From Clavelina lepadiformis (Eukaryota > Chordata > Ascidiacea > Aplousobranchia > Clavelinidae): 64,000 bases of DNA. The stretch spans positions 4,590,501 through 4,654,500 of the forward strand of contig NC_135247.1 of NCBI RefSeq assembly GCF_947623445.1, given 5' to 3'. Numbering within the stretch: position 1 is the stretch's first letter; each line of letters starts with the position of its first letter. Below are positions 33,817 to 46,561 of this stretch, piece by piece. The notes under the pieces were generated by a model. It did not search any database. It had not been told where the DNA came from and was given only the letters and a program-made list of their open reading frames with translations. Both the position numbers and the translations under genes were made by a program.

Positions 33817-36800
33817 TTTCAACTTTTAACTTTTAGCTCGACTCACGAAATGACTAACAGTTGCCACGTCTGCAAACTACAATGGGTCATTGGTATTTGT
33901 TCGTTTAGCTATTTGTTAGGGTTACCTACGTTTCAATAAATGTGATTCTATAAACTGTATCTAAACAAGCTAAGTTGAAACTACCCACAATCACAGCCAC
34001 AGACAAAATGTCAATTACCGCAGAGTAGACAATAAAGTACAATAAGCTCATAAGGTAGCAGGCAACACGTGCAACACATTTATTCTTTTCCTATGTAATA
34101 GCTTTTTACGTAAGCGTCACATGAAAAGTCCTGTTAAACTGAACTTCAATTTAAATTGACTGAGATCGGTTGCAGTCTTAAACATAGGCCTACAATCTTT
34201 GCATTATCATGCAGAAAGAAGGCTAAATGGGGAACGTAGCTTATCAGTACGCGCGTAAACGTGTACGTGGTCATTTTACGTCCTACATCATGCGGAAGTA
34301 CTGTATGTTCTACTTAATTTCACGTTAAGCTACTTTGGGTACATTTATAGTAATAAAGTATTAGAGGTTGCAAAATAGTCATTTGACACTATAAAAGCAA
34401 AAATTGCCGCAAGGTTTTTAAAAAAATACCTGCAGGTGTTTAAGATTTGACCGTGCCGAAAGTTGCGGAGTAGTTTTTCGTTATATCTTCCCAAAACGAA
34501 TACCGTCTGTACATCATGTCGCTTATGTGATTAATCACTTGAAGAAATTACTCGTTCGAAGCTATTTTTGTGGATCCTCATTTACATTTAACCCGAGTGT
34601 TATACGCTAGTAACCCAAACCTAGTATAAACCTATTTTTTAATCTTGGTCCAACTTCAATTTAACCCGAAACAACTAAAATTTTAGCCAATGTTAACATG
34701 TCCTTTCTCGTAACCGAAACGCTTATCATCAACAACTGGCTGCGTGACATACTTTTCTTTGAGATAGACCCTTCAAACAAAATGTAACATAGCTGTCAAA
34801 ATGTTGTTTGGTAGCAGTTTCGCAAGAATCGGGGTTGAAAATCAGAAAATAGTAAAAGTTGTGAGAAAGGTTTCCCATTTATTAACTTAGTGCTGTTAGA
34901 CGCTCGCATAAGTATAATATTCTCAGAATGTTGCATATTCAGTCTAGGGTACAAGCGGCAAAGACAAACATTTATATGTTGCTCATTGTCACGATAAAAT
35001 TGAAAACTTCAATTTAAGATAAATTTGTCCGTTTAAATTCTGAAATGTAGAAAAGTATCAAATAAATCACAGGAAAGATGTAAAATACTGGATGAAGACA
35101 ATGGCTTTTTATATAGACAAAATTAAATTCCCAGAAAACTATTTACACAACTTAAGGCAACAAAATTTAGCTAACGTAAAATTTCTGTTGTCACACAAGT
35201 TGTGGCACACGTTTATTTTTCAAAAAAACCAAGAGTAATCGCAACAATAAACATGCAAGTCCGGAAGTTCATTTTTAAAACAGTGTATAACATGCGTACA
35301 CACGACAAACAATTTTGAATGACATATTTGCGTAAACAGGCAGTTTGACAAAAGATTTTAAAGAAACACTATACTATTTGAAATGCCATTGCTACTGCTA
35401 TGGTCTGTTAACCTGAAGACTTCCCAGTAAAACTAACATCCTACATTGAGATTGCCCTTATCCGTATATATATCAAGATCTATCGCTAAAAGAAAATTCA
35501 ATGCCTGCTGTTACTGCTATGTTTGAAATGACAGTACGACGTTTGCGTTCCGGTTTACACAACAAACCCCTCCAAAATAATCACCAGTGGCAAAGATGAG
35601 CTTAGTGTAGTTACACAAATTCTTTCAAGCGAAATACGTCTGTAATGGAAAGTGGCACCTGAACTTGAAAGATTGACCCACTTCACTACAATAAGTACTT
35701 GTTGAAATGTTTATTGCGGGTGATGATATACGAGTCTCATGAGGTCGTTGTTTGCTTTTTTCACCCACAGATTTAATTGTTAACCTTGACGGCCTATTGT
35801 CTGATGACTAGCTTCAATTGGCAGTGATCAATATTATAATGACTTGTTTTCCCTTGCTACATTATAAGACCAAACTCCTTGTTACCTTATTCCAATAGAA
35901 TTCAACGATGGTTACATAGAAATGACAACTGTATATACTGGTTATATTGAAGTTTCTTTGAACAATTTCATTTAGTCAAAACATTGGCACAGCAACAGCA
36001 TAAAGACGTCCAAGTTATAGGGTTGATCTTAGTAGAAAGAGTGCATTGAACAGCTGTGCATAACTCACGCAAGATAGGCAGGCGCGATATTTATGTCACG
36101 ACTTAAAACTGAAAAAAGAAACGTATCGGTACGCAATGTTATTCACGTCATGTTTCGTAAGGCAGACGTCTGAAAATAAGAATTCTATTCGATTTGTATA
36201 CTATAAAATCCCTTTATTATCACACATCTATACCAGGATTGTCAAACTCAAAGGCAACATTGTCGTAACGCAATTAACTGATCAAACCTTTCCTGAGAAA
36301 CAAGTTAAACAAATCAGCAAAGTTTAGTTTGCAGACCAACTAGACAGTTATTGTAAGAAATAAATATTTTGCCCTACAAGACATTTTCAGTTTCAATACA
36401 ACATAACGTAACGATTTAAACCAGGGGTTAAGTTAGTTTGTCCGGCCTACCTCAATGTGCAACAAATCGGTTCACTTGTGTTGTAGCCTGTTGAACAAAG
36501 CGGGTATCTCGCCCGTGATTGTCAGTTTTCATGCTTATCTGGCCCTTCCTGAAGTGCTTGTAGAAAATCTCTTTCTGTTTGTGAGAAATTAACGCTAAAC
36601 AACCACAAGATAAAACTGTAAGTAACTGTGCATAGTTTATCTTATCTACAAGCAAAACTGTAACTGCAATGTGGAAACTGCACGTTCTTTGTATACCGAT
36701 AAGGACAACCTAGGAAATTATCAGATTTTTGGTAACATCGCATCTTTTTTCATTTTTGGTAACATCGCATTTTGATGTTAATACTGGCGCGTAGTTTGCT

Positions 36801-38342
36801 TACCGGTTAGGATAGGGCAATGCCAAGTTGTTTCCGTTGTGGTTATTGCACAAAGGTAGCAAGCTGCAATATTTGTTGTAATGTATTTGTAAAGTGACTT
36901 TATCATCGCTCTGATATCGTTAAACTATTTTCCAAAATGCTCTGTGGGCATTCCAATATATTAAAAAGATGTTTTTGGTTTGCCCAACATATTGCGCGTT
37001 ACAAATTTTAACGTTAGTTCGCTACGTATATGTCATAAATCCGGCACGTAAGGTCTGGTCTCAAATTATATGCGCGTTGGTCTGAGAACTTATAACGCTA
37101 GTTTCTGTGACCATCTTTTGATGGTCACACAAAGCACATGTACAGCATGGTTTTGATGCGTCTGCCAATCGATGGTAGTTTGTTAAAAATGTTGCTATGT
37201 GAACTAGAACGCTTGTAAGTAATCCTTGCTTGCGGTTTGAGTATATTTTCTTTTTATGTTGGCTTTAATGAGCTGGAAAAAAAACAGTATGACCCAGGTA
37301 ACTCGTAATGGTTTTTGGTTATCCATATTCTGTGCATTACTTGACGTGTTATAAATCTTTTTGATCAGCCGCTAGTTTCTTGATATACTCATGACCCCAG
37401 CTTCTTTGGAAAAAGTAGGGCGAGTCGAGCGAAGCGGACGCCTTGCCCCCATCCTATTTCCGTATTCGCGCTCAAAAAAAAACAAACATTGCATACGAAT
37501 ATTATCGTTGACTAGTCGTTTTTTTTTTCAGGACAGTAGTCATTCAGTGGTTCATGTTAATTAGCTGTACGAAACACTTAGAACAGGAGAAAGCTGTGTA
37601 AATCGAACCTCTGTGTGAAATGGTCCACTCCTGCTTTGAGATTACTTTCGTATAGTTTGCTGCTCAAACTCTCATGTGATTTAATTTAAGACATCTTACC
37701 AAAGACGAAGAAAAAGTTGTGTTCTCTGCTGGCAAGCCTCTGAGGTGTTAGGCGCTCGATATCATCAAAAAATGAAGGGTGTGAGACCTTGGGGGCCATA
37801 AACTGAAAAGAAATGCATAAACAAATCTCAGGCAGTTGTTTTTTTTTTGAAAAAGCAAGATTTCATGCATTTTAGATTATGTAAATTCAAAATTTTCCGG
37901 ACTCCATTAGGATAGATTCTACCTCTTCCGTAATTTTGAGGCCCCCAAACTCAAATCGCGCCGTACCTCGCCTCAGGTGTTTATTTTACGCAAACAATCT
38001 CTGAAACTAAACATGGAGCAATGCGATAAAAACATAAATTACCAAAGAGGTTCAAGTTTCAGTTCAGCAACCACCTGGCTGAAACTCGTATTTGTCAAAG
38101 TAACACAAAATTCCACGAATATTGCTAATAACAATCTGTTTGAAGTAGCACTTTGGTTGAGTCACTTTGATATGGACAGATTGAGATTTTGTCAATACGG
38201 TTGTCATTCGTATTGCGTTTATCTCAAAGTGTTATGAAACAGCGATGTCACTGTACGCTGCAGGTATTTGGGCGAACAGCTACGGAAACCCCGACGTTGC
38301 CTCTGCATTTCACCGGGCTTTTATACAGACCGTGGACACTCC
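33817..38342. other. 4.5 kb without recognisable genes
   Basis: No exon or mobile element could be named. Two small oddities: the stretch TTTTTGGTAACATCGCAT is present twice close together near 36730-36770, and a locally GC-richer block at about 37405-37465 (GGCGAGTCGAGCGAAGCGGA) resembles dispersed repeats. Confidence 0.45.
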
Positions 38343-41300
38343 TCAATATCTCCTAGCCGCTTTGCGGAACTTGTCATAATGGTAGTTGTCCGTTGATTTA
38401 TCAGAGTTGTGCGCACGTTTCTGTGGTTCGGTTGGAGGACAAAAACCTGGTAATTTTGTTAAAGGGAAGAAAGTTATGAAAGAAGATACAAACTCTGACA
38501 TTGAAAACTAGGAACTATCTTACTCTTGTCTCCGACTACTAATGGAGGCGCTTCTGGAGCGGGTTCCTTCTTCTTCTTCTTTTCCTTGACATTGTCATTG
38601 TGCATAACTAAAAGACATTTAAGTAAAATGAATTTACGAAAATCAAGAAATTCATGACATCTATATCGGACTGAACTTTAACGAACTAAATCATTATCAT
38701 AGTTTACTTAGTTAGTTTGTTACTGTAAACGTTTTGTGCTAACATCGCTTGTGTTGGACGTAATTTACAGCCATATTGGACGGGACGAAGGAGGTAGTTT
38801 TCTCTTTCTTCTGTGAAAGTTCTGTGATGAGTTTCTGTTTTGCTTCTTCGGTCCGTTCAATATTCTTAATTTTTACACTAAAATATAAAACACTGATAAA
38901 CAGAAGGTTTTTAAACAGATTCCGCAACAAAAACAAAGAAACAGAAATCAAAGCAAAAGAAGATAGTGTTTTTAAACGAAAACTCATACATGTTATGTTA
39001 AACAATGGCTTATTTTCTGACTGAAGGTTGTTGCAACGTTAACCAATACTCACTCGATGCCCAAGTCAACTTCTGGAATTCCACTAAGCATTTGATTGGA
39101 CAACATTTCTTCAGAGCGAGTATTTGATTTAATCTGCAAGTTAGGGACAGAAAGAATTAGAACAACATTTTCACAGAAAATATCTTATATTATCCTCTTG
39201 GGTACAATTTAGGGCTTTTTTGCAAAAAACAGTAGTGAAAGCATATCAGGCGGTAATACCTGCAAATGTTCTGGAAGCTGGTACAAAGCGTCTTCAGCAG
39301 ACTTGAGTTTCGAATTTTCTATCTCTGTTGAAACTTCACCCTTGATGCGTTTCAGTTCACCTTCGATGTAAGCAGTCCTGTATCGAACAAATTTTTGTAT
39401 ATGTTGATCGTCATATCGCATTCAGTGCATTTGTACAACATTAATGTATGAAACATATAGCACATAAATAAGACAGCAATAAAATAAATTGTGGATGTTT
39501 TTTGCTAACAGCAAAATGCCAGACACAGACAAGAATGCCATATATAAATGACTTCATTAAATACAAAATCTACAGCGTTTATACATACCATAATAAAATA
39601 TATTACGAATTTTATTAATAAAATGATATACACATGAGTATGCAATAGAAATCACCCTTTACACAGAAATCAACTCACAACTCGGCATCTTCATCACGAC
39701 GATTAGTTTCAACTGAAAATGTAGATCCAAGGTTCGTAACATCCCTATCAGTGTCCTCATATGTGCGATCTCTATTGCGATCTTTGACTCTACTCATAGT
39801 TATCAAGCCACCTGTTTGCAGTTTGAATGGATCATTCTGAAGTAAATAAGAGAGTATGCTAATGGGTATGTGTGGTTAAAATATTTTATGAACATGTAAT
39901 TATTACATTCATCGTGGGAAGATGAAAAGTTTTAACATATTGATTAAAGTGAGGGTCAAGTCCAAAAACAAGTTGGCCTTAAATCAAAAAGTAGTTATCA
40001 GTAAATATACTGGTGAAAGGATTTCCATTAATATTTACTGGTTAAGCATTTGTTGCCATAAATAACCGGCAAAAAACGCAAATTCATCACTTAATTATGA
40101 TGAAGATGGTGGATGTTATTGTATCACAACAAAAGAAACAGTAGGGATGACTCAGGCGTTTGGGTCAAGTATGAATAGAATGTTTCCTGTGACAGAGAAA
40201 TAAAGAGTAATAGATGTAATTATATTGTACCTAAGAGTATACCAGGAACATGCTGCGTTAAATAAACCTAAACTAGCTTACCAGTGTGGTATTTGTATTG
40301 GTTAGTGTAAATGCTAACCTACAGTACAGTTCGGTCTTGGTTGTCGACTCTTGCCTAGCCCAGTATTGCATTGCTAATTGCGGTTAAAACAAGAATGCTT
40401 TACCAGTTTCTGTACTGTCCTCTGTGACATTCCTATGCTGAAAAGAAACATTACCTGCTACTATTCACATATTTATGGAGACGTATTTCATCCAAAACGT
40501 GTTAGCTAGCCTATCATGCTTATGTAAATCTCAGTCATCAAGCATATTGTTTTTACATTGTAACGCCATGATGATCGACGTTTTCTTCATAACAGGAGGC
40601 CAAATTTGCGAAACATATTTGGCAATAACTGCTTAATCACTACACATTATTTAAAAGAATCCTCTCACCAGTATATTTCCTAATATGTTTACTGACAACT
40701 TCTGTTAGATTTAAGGTTGATTTGGTTTTAGACTTGCCCCTCACTTTAAGATAAAAAAAACTGCTTTACAGCAACACTGTACCTCCATCAAGGCTTCATC
40801 TTCTTTTGTAAGTTTCATCCCAGTTGCCAAAGCAGCAGCACTAAGGCCAGTTTGGCGTTTTCTTATTTTTTGAAGTTCTCTTGTAGCTTCCAAAACATCA
40901 CTACAAAGAAACACAAAAGCAGGATAGTATAGTATTAATTAAGTTAACTTAATTGACAGAAACATACTTCATATCTTTTCTAAGGCAGTGCCTAGTTTAC
41001 TGGCAACAATCGTACCATTTATAGGGAATATTTTACCCCGCTCAAATGTTAACCTAACCTGGAAGTTGCCACATATCAACCTCAATCTCTATTCTACCAC
41101 CAAAATGAACTTAAATCTTTCAGTAATCATTAAACCGCTTTTTTACAAAATTTGCCTACTTGCATTTATTTAGCCCTAACCTAGTTGCTTATCTCAAATG
41201 CCACCAGGGATTAATCTTAATGTGATATTTCGACACCGACAAGCATGGCGACACAATTACTCTTGTCTTCATCTCCTCTGTCTTGATACTTGGCGATGTC

Positions 41301-42481
41301 AGCATCAAAATATCATGCTGGGGTTAGCGCTAGCTTTAGTGGCAAAGTCAGAGGCTACCTCTCAGACGATGCATTTGCCACTACAATATGGTAATTATTT
41401 TGCCGTTTATTGTAATGCTTATTTTATTAAACCATGGTGGCTTGGAACCGTGGGCAAAACTTAAGCACACATCAACATTTTTTAGCTTTTTGCACCCCAA
41501 CATGCTATAGTGGAAAGTGCAGCACATGTATGCACAAAACTTATCAATTGATGTGAACACCAAACATCTTTATGTTGATGTCCGTTTATTACCTTACTAA
41601 TAAACTAGGCAAATTTGATTGTTTGAATGCCATAGTGTAAAGAATTCAATGCAGACCACGACGCCAAAATTTGTGTATCTGCTCGCAATGTTTATCGATA
41701 AAAACTGCCATACTCTTCAATATTGCAAACTTGCTGTAATCGCTATAAATACTAAAATGTTGAAGATAGGCAGTCATACCCATCATAGATACTAGCTTCT
41801 TCGAAACATTACTTGCTACCGGTTCATGGTGAGCAACCTATGGGCCCTAATGGAAAGTACGGCAGTTACTGAAGAGAAATTGTGCATGGATAGAGGTAAA
41901 TTTTGGCATGATGGGGTGCACTGAAACCTCAGTTCTTTGTTTATTTATTATAAATTTGGATTCATACAACTAGCTTCTCTTTTTCAATTGATTATAAATC
42001 GGCGTGGAGAAAAAGACGTTTGGTGTGCACATTGATGAACCTCGTGCGTTCATGTGCAGGGTGTCACACTTTCTACTGGACTTAGATGGGTCTAGTAAAC
42101 TGCAGGAAACATTGAAACATTTGAAATACACGTATGATTATATTTTCTGCTTTTTGGTTTAGTGGCTATACATACTAACCTCTGCCATGTCATGATCAAC
42201 AAGTCAATGACAAGCTACAAGCCTAGGCTATGATGCTATCACTAAATTCATGTATGTTGTAATTTTTAAGCCTTCAAGGTATATATTACAAGCAAGAAAA
42301 ATGAAATCGATGATAGAATGAATTTATGCACGATGACATATATTATCATACAGATTTATCAATATAGGCCTCTGAGGCCTGCCAAGCTGTTATGAGCCTA
42401 CCTTGTGTCTGTTTCATTTGCTTCTTCACTGGATTCACTTTTTTGCCTTCTTCGAAATTGCTTGCTTTTACCAGCTGGCAT
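38343..42481 (-). CDS. C9orf78: Telomere length and silencing protein 1 homolog (C9orf78)
   Basis: Eight exons, all in phase: 42481-42402, 40900-40783, 39836-39679, 39377-39260, 39133-39054, 38877-38744, 38607-38524 and 38446-38343; 291 residues, close to the 289 of the human protein. C9orf78/TLS1 is a disordered, conserved component associated with the spliceosome, linked to splice-site choice and, in fission yeast, heterochromatin. Matching blocks in order: FRRRQKSESSEE at the N-terminus, DPFKLQTGGL, STFSVETNRRDEDAE, YIEGELKRIKG, AEDALYQLPE, EEMLSNQMLSGIPEVDLGI, VKIKNIERTEEAK, TSFVPSNMAVNYVQH, and the C-terminal DNYHYDKFRKAARRY. No broken codon was seen. A hAT MITE lies 131 bp upstream of the ATG (42612-43100). 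Confidence 0.95.
40901..42401. other. TLS1 intron 1
   Basis: This contains the second copy of the dispersed repeat (41840-42085). Open frames at 40988-41464 (+) show no known domain. Confidence 0.6.
41840..42085 (+). repeat. Dispersed repeat, copy 2
   Basis: A diverged copy of 15975-16210 in the same orientation; see that entry for the shared blocks. Both copies lie in introns. Confidence 0.55.
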
Positions 42482-42611
42482 TATTAAAATATTATCAATC
42501 AAGCTGATTAATAATTTAGGCAATCTTATAACCTAGTATGATATTATAACATTTGAAACACTACAGGTATATTTACTCTGTAAGTTGTAAGCTAGGCTGC
42601 GCACCCTAAAG

Positions 42612-43100
42612 CAGCGGTTCTTAACTGGTGGGAAATTTTGCAAGGTCAGGTGGGATATGATTAACATTACCCATTAGGATTACCCCTTAATTAGAGTCAT
42701 TACTGGTTATAGTCTACTGACCTATTATTATCATAACGAGTGAAATAAGTTTAATAATCTTTTGTTAATCATAGGCCTACTCATGAAAGAAGTTTTGCTG
42801 TTAATGAACATATATATTTTAGGTTTCATGCTACTGTTTAATATGTATACATTTTGCAGTGAAGCCACTGCCCAATCGCCTTATACACCCAAAGAGTTGT
42901 GGCCAACGTACATTTGAATTAATATTAAGAAAATTATTTGAGTATTGTATGTTACTAAGCTGCGTAGACTTTGCATTTGTATAGGCTAGTACCTATCAGA
43001 AATATAATGATTTAATTATAACAAATTCGTTGAATTGAAGTGTTTGGTTGAGATTAGAAATGAGGTTTACGTTCTAGCCAAAAAAGGTTAAGAACCGCTG
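42612..43100. mobile_element. hAT MITE, 489 bp, upstream of TLS1
   Basis: Termini CAGCGGTTCTTAAC and GTTAAGAACCGCTG are perfect inverted repeats over 14 bp. Flanking octamers are CCCTAAAG (42604-42611) and CCCTAGGG (43101-43108), six of eight matching. No coding sequence. Confidence 0.85.
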
Positions 43101-43329
43101 CCCTAGGGCTTATAGGTTCTGGAAAGTTTGCTTTATGTGTGCGTGATAAATGTGCCAATAACTGCATAGTCAATACATACTAGCCTATTTATGTATTGAC
43201 TATGATAAATGTAATGCAAAAATTTGAGCCACGCTAATGTAATACTTAGGGCTACATATGTATAACGTAGAGCATAACAGGAATTTTGCACCAGTTTACC
43301 CTAGCCTCTACGCAGTCTACGGCCTACGC

Positions 43330-43653
43330 CAGGGGTTCCCAACCAGTGGTACGCGGGAGCTTTTTAGGTGGTACGCGAGCAGCTTTCCGTTGCATGCGAT
43401 ATACAGTATAGTAGTATAACAATTCAATTTTGAGTTGCTAAAATATGCGAACAACACTTTTATTTCTTTCCGTACTAAATTCTCTGCACTCAGTAAGCTA
43501 CTTTTGTCGATCTTGCTCCCTGCTGTCATTGTTATTAATACAATGCTGCTGTGCGAATATTGGATAAAATTAGTTGTTTTGAAAATAGTGGTACGTGTTG
43601 ACAATCCGTGGTGGCTAAGTGGTACGAGAACATAAAAAGGTTGGGAACCCCTG
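43330..43653. mobile_element. hAT MITE, 324 bp, perfect target duplication
   Basis: Termini CAGGGGTTCCCAACC and GGTTGGGAACCCCTG are perfect inverted repeats. The target duplication is GCCTACGC at 43322-43329 and 43654-43661. The inner ends contain GTGGTACGCG-type sequence. Same family as 84-579. Confidence 0.93.
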
Positions 43654-44015
43654 GCCTACGCCATAGAAATTGGGTGCACCATGCAAACTTTCCATTTGCG
43701 CCTGCCCACAATAATACTCTGACCAAAGATTCCTAAGTAAGGATTATGTTGTCTGAACCGTGTTAACCAGATTTTAAAATAGTAAAATATAAAACAAGGT
43801 ATACTTTGACACTCTAAAGCAGGGGTGTTCAAATGATTTCTGCCATGATCCACCACAACCAAACCTGACAACATGATGATCCACTAAATATGAATAGTAA
43901 ATATATTGGACATGCTTTAATTTTGATGGTGCTTTATTCATGAAAATGTACCCTACAACATATTAATAACTTTGTAATAGTCAAAAGTGAAGTGTGCTAC
44001 AGCTCCAAGATTATT

Positions 44016-46137
44016 TCAGTGAGAAAAATGATGAGTTGGTTTAGATCTCACAATAGCGTCGAATCGGGGTTTTCTGTCACTTACTGATATCCTCATAAGC
44101 TCATGAAGATGAGCATTTGTGAGTCTCGTTCTATGCTTGTTTTTTACAAAATTCATTGATGAAAACAACGACTCACAAAGGTACGTAGAAGCGAAGCAAG
44201 TAAGGATCCTTCTAGCCAGCCTGGTTATAACTGGGTACCTTTCCAAGGTTACAAGTGATAACCAAAACACATTTGGATCTGCGATACAAATCTCATCTCC
44301 TTTAAGATTACAAAGTTCTACCTGCATTTTAGACACCAGCAATGCATATTCAGTGGAAAGTTGTGTTTTCCAAGTGCCATTAACATCAGCAGACAGTGGA
44401 TGTGAAATTAGTTCTATAACTGAACTGATTTCATAAAATTCCTTGAACCTGTTACAGAACTCAGTGTCCAAATTTTGCAGAAATTCGACAAAGCATGACC
44501 AATCATTATCACAGCTAACTTCTTGTATAGTCACTTTCAAGCATGGAAAGTGGAGCATGTCTTTGGTGATATCTGAAACGAATAGCAACAGCTGTTGCTT
44601 GAAAGATTTCACTGCTGACCACAGCTGAATGATAGTGTGCCCCTTGCCCTGGAGCTTCAAGTTCAGAGTATTTAGATGGGTAAAACAGTCAGCAAGGAAA
44701 GCCAAGTTACATAGATTGGTACCTTCAAGCAGAGTACTAGTTTGACCCTTTTCATTCAAAAACATGACCAAATCTTTACGAAGGTCCCACAGCCTTTTCA
44801 AAGCATTGCCCTTACTTAGCCATCTCACGTTATTATGCGTGAGTAAGTCACAAAATTCAGCATTATGCTGATCTAGAAAGTTCCTTAGTTGCCGGTGCTT
44901 TAGAGATGAGTTTGCTTTCAGTTTATTGATTAGTTTCATTGCATCAGTCATTAGCTCTTGGAAGTCTCCGGACAGCTTGGCACATAGTACGGATTGGTGG
45001 ATGATGCAGTGGATTCCTATCAGATCAGGACAGTACTCGGTTCTCAAGTTGGTGACTACACCTACATAAAAATTGGAAGAGTTATTTACTGTAAAGTCAT
45101 ATTACCTCTTGAGGTATGTCAATACAAATAATTAGGCTATGGCCGCTATGCTATGTTAGATTTTGTGCAATGAAATATTTATTAGACTTAATACATTTGT
45201 AATGACATACATACAACTGTAATGAGTAATGACATATCATGACATGCTCCTATCATGGCGGGTGCACCATCAGTGGAAAGTGCGCAAATGTTCTGAATTG
45301 GCAACTGAAGCTCCTTAAGTTTGCTTATGAGTGCATCATATATCGCAGCTGCTGTAGTATTGCCATGTAGTGTGATCAGTGCAAGCAGTTCTTCATTGAA
45401 CACTCCGTGGTGAAAGTACCTGCATGCAAATTTGCGTACAAAAAATAAAATATATACAAAATGTTTTTGACACTGGACTTGCAATGAAATTTTCCATTTA
45501 CAACCAATATTATACTTATAATATCAACTCACCTAACAAATACTGCAAGCTGGGCACAATTAGTAATATCTGTTGATTCATCTAAAGCTAGTGCATAGCA
45601 ATCAGCGTCCTTGACTTCAATCAACACCTGGTCATGCAAATCCTCAGCGATATCAGTGCATCTCCGTGTACATGTCAATCTGGAGAGCGGGAGAGTTGTC
45701 ATGCTGGTGATCACTTCTTTCTTACTTGGATGCATGATTTTTACTGCTTCAACAATGCATTCTTTAACAGCTTCAGCATCACTGTATGTCATCATCCGCT
45801 TGCCCAGAATGTGACTGATGCTGAGTGTTGCTTCTGTGGCTTTTGATTGCTCAGACACAAATGTTGAGAGGCATTGTTTCTGAGAGCTGGCAGACTTATC
45901 TAAACACGCAACTTTCTGTTTTCTGGCCCATGAGCCAGGCTTGTACTTCTCATTAAAATGTTTATGATGAGTAAAGAAATGTCGTTTGATGTTTTGACTC
46001 TTTATCATGCTTAGAGTGCAGTCACACAATAAACATTTGGGTTTATTGCTTGGGTTGAGCACAAACAAGTAATCTTCAGTCCATTCACCATTGAATTGTC
46101 TGTTTTCTAGATCAATTTTCCGCTTCTTACTGGCCAT
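44016..46137 (-). CDS. hAT transposase, intact, three exons
   Basis: Exons 46137-45533, 45419-45211 and 45061-44016 splice in phase to a 619-residue protein with no internal stop. It excises and inserts the element in the nucleus. From the N-terminus: a basic start MASKKRK; a BED-like finger with KCLLCDC and the His pair HFFTHH (about residues 35-60); ALDESTD with the first catalytic Asp; STDGAPAMIGACHD with the second; IGIHCIIHQSVLC; and the C-terminal dimerisation region STYLCESLFSSMNFVKNKHR and LTNAHLHELMRI. This is the GTF2IRD2/EPM2AIP1/ZBED-like branch of hAT, typically 550-700 residues. The start was chosen at MASKK because upstream codons overlap the shared non-coding leader. A host-derived gene is unlikely because the terminal repeats and target duplication are intact. 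Confidence 0.93.
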
Positions 46138-46330
46138 GTTGATAATAACTCTGATGATTTGTACAAGTGATACATTTCTAGAAGTTTTTTGTTTCGCCGC
46201 GGCCCCCCGCTGTGCAGAAAACCAGCTGACCGCGAGAAGAGAAGACAAGAGAATAGTTAGTCGAGTTAGTGGTGTGTAAATGAGTAAACGAAAACGATAC
46301 GCTTTAATGCTGAGAGGGAGCAAAATTATG
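46138..46330 (-). promoter_or_regulatory. hAT 5' leader, conserved with other hAT copies
   Basis: Directly upstream of the transposase ATG on the minus strand. Blocks such as CGTTTTCGTTTACTCATT, TTCTCTTGT and ATGTATCACTTGTA recur at 11440-11600, and in part at 7230-7340. Conservation of a non-coding leader between otherwise different copies suggests it carries the promoter or 5' UTR. Confidence 0.55.
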
Positions 46331-46561
46331 CTATTATAAATTCAAAAAATTAATTTCAACCCTGGCAATTAGTATCCACATAAAAAGTGAAAGTTTTTTT
46401 GGAAAAAAAAAGTTTCTCTTGAAAAAAAAAACTTTTTTTTTTGAAAAAAAAGGAAGTTTCAAAAGTTTTTTTTTCAAGGCTACATTTAAAGATCCATATA
46501 AAAAGTTGAAAAGATCCGGATCCGGATCGCGATCCGCCATTTGAACAACCTTGCTCTAAAG

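Larger units (their letters stand above)
43820..46553 (-). mobile_element. Complete autonomous-looking hAT transposon, 2734 bp
   Basis: The left end CAGGGGTGTTCAAAT and the right end ATTTGAACAACCTTG are inverted repeats with two mismatches. A perfect 8-bp target duplication CTCTAAAG lies at 43812-43819 and 46554-46561. The element encodes a full transposase on the minus strand (44016-46137). Near the right end are homopolymer runs of A and T (46390-46470) and a GATCCGGATCCGGATC palindrome, possibly subterminal transposase-binding or hairpin sequences. Confidence 0.95.

Noticed and set aside
37380..37990. Locally GC-rich stretch with GTCGAGCGAAGCGGA, considered as a mobile element
   Set aside because: No inverted or direct terminal repeats and no coding sequence could be found; only the composition is unusual.
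44119..44628. Plus-strand frames within 44119-44628
   Set aside because: Antisense to the third exon of the hAT transposase.
46334..46540. Lys/Phe-rich open frame at the right end of the hAT element
   Set aside because: It is a translation of homopolymer A and T runs and has no coding features.
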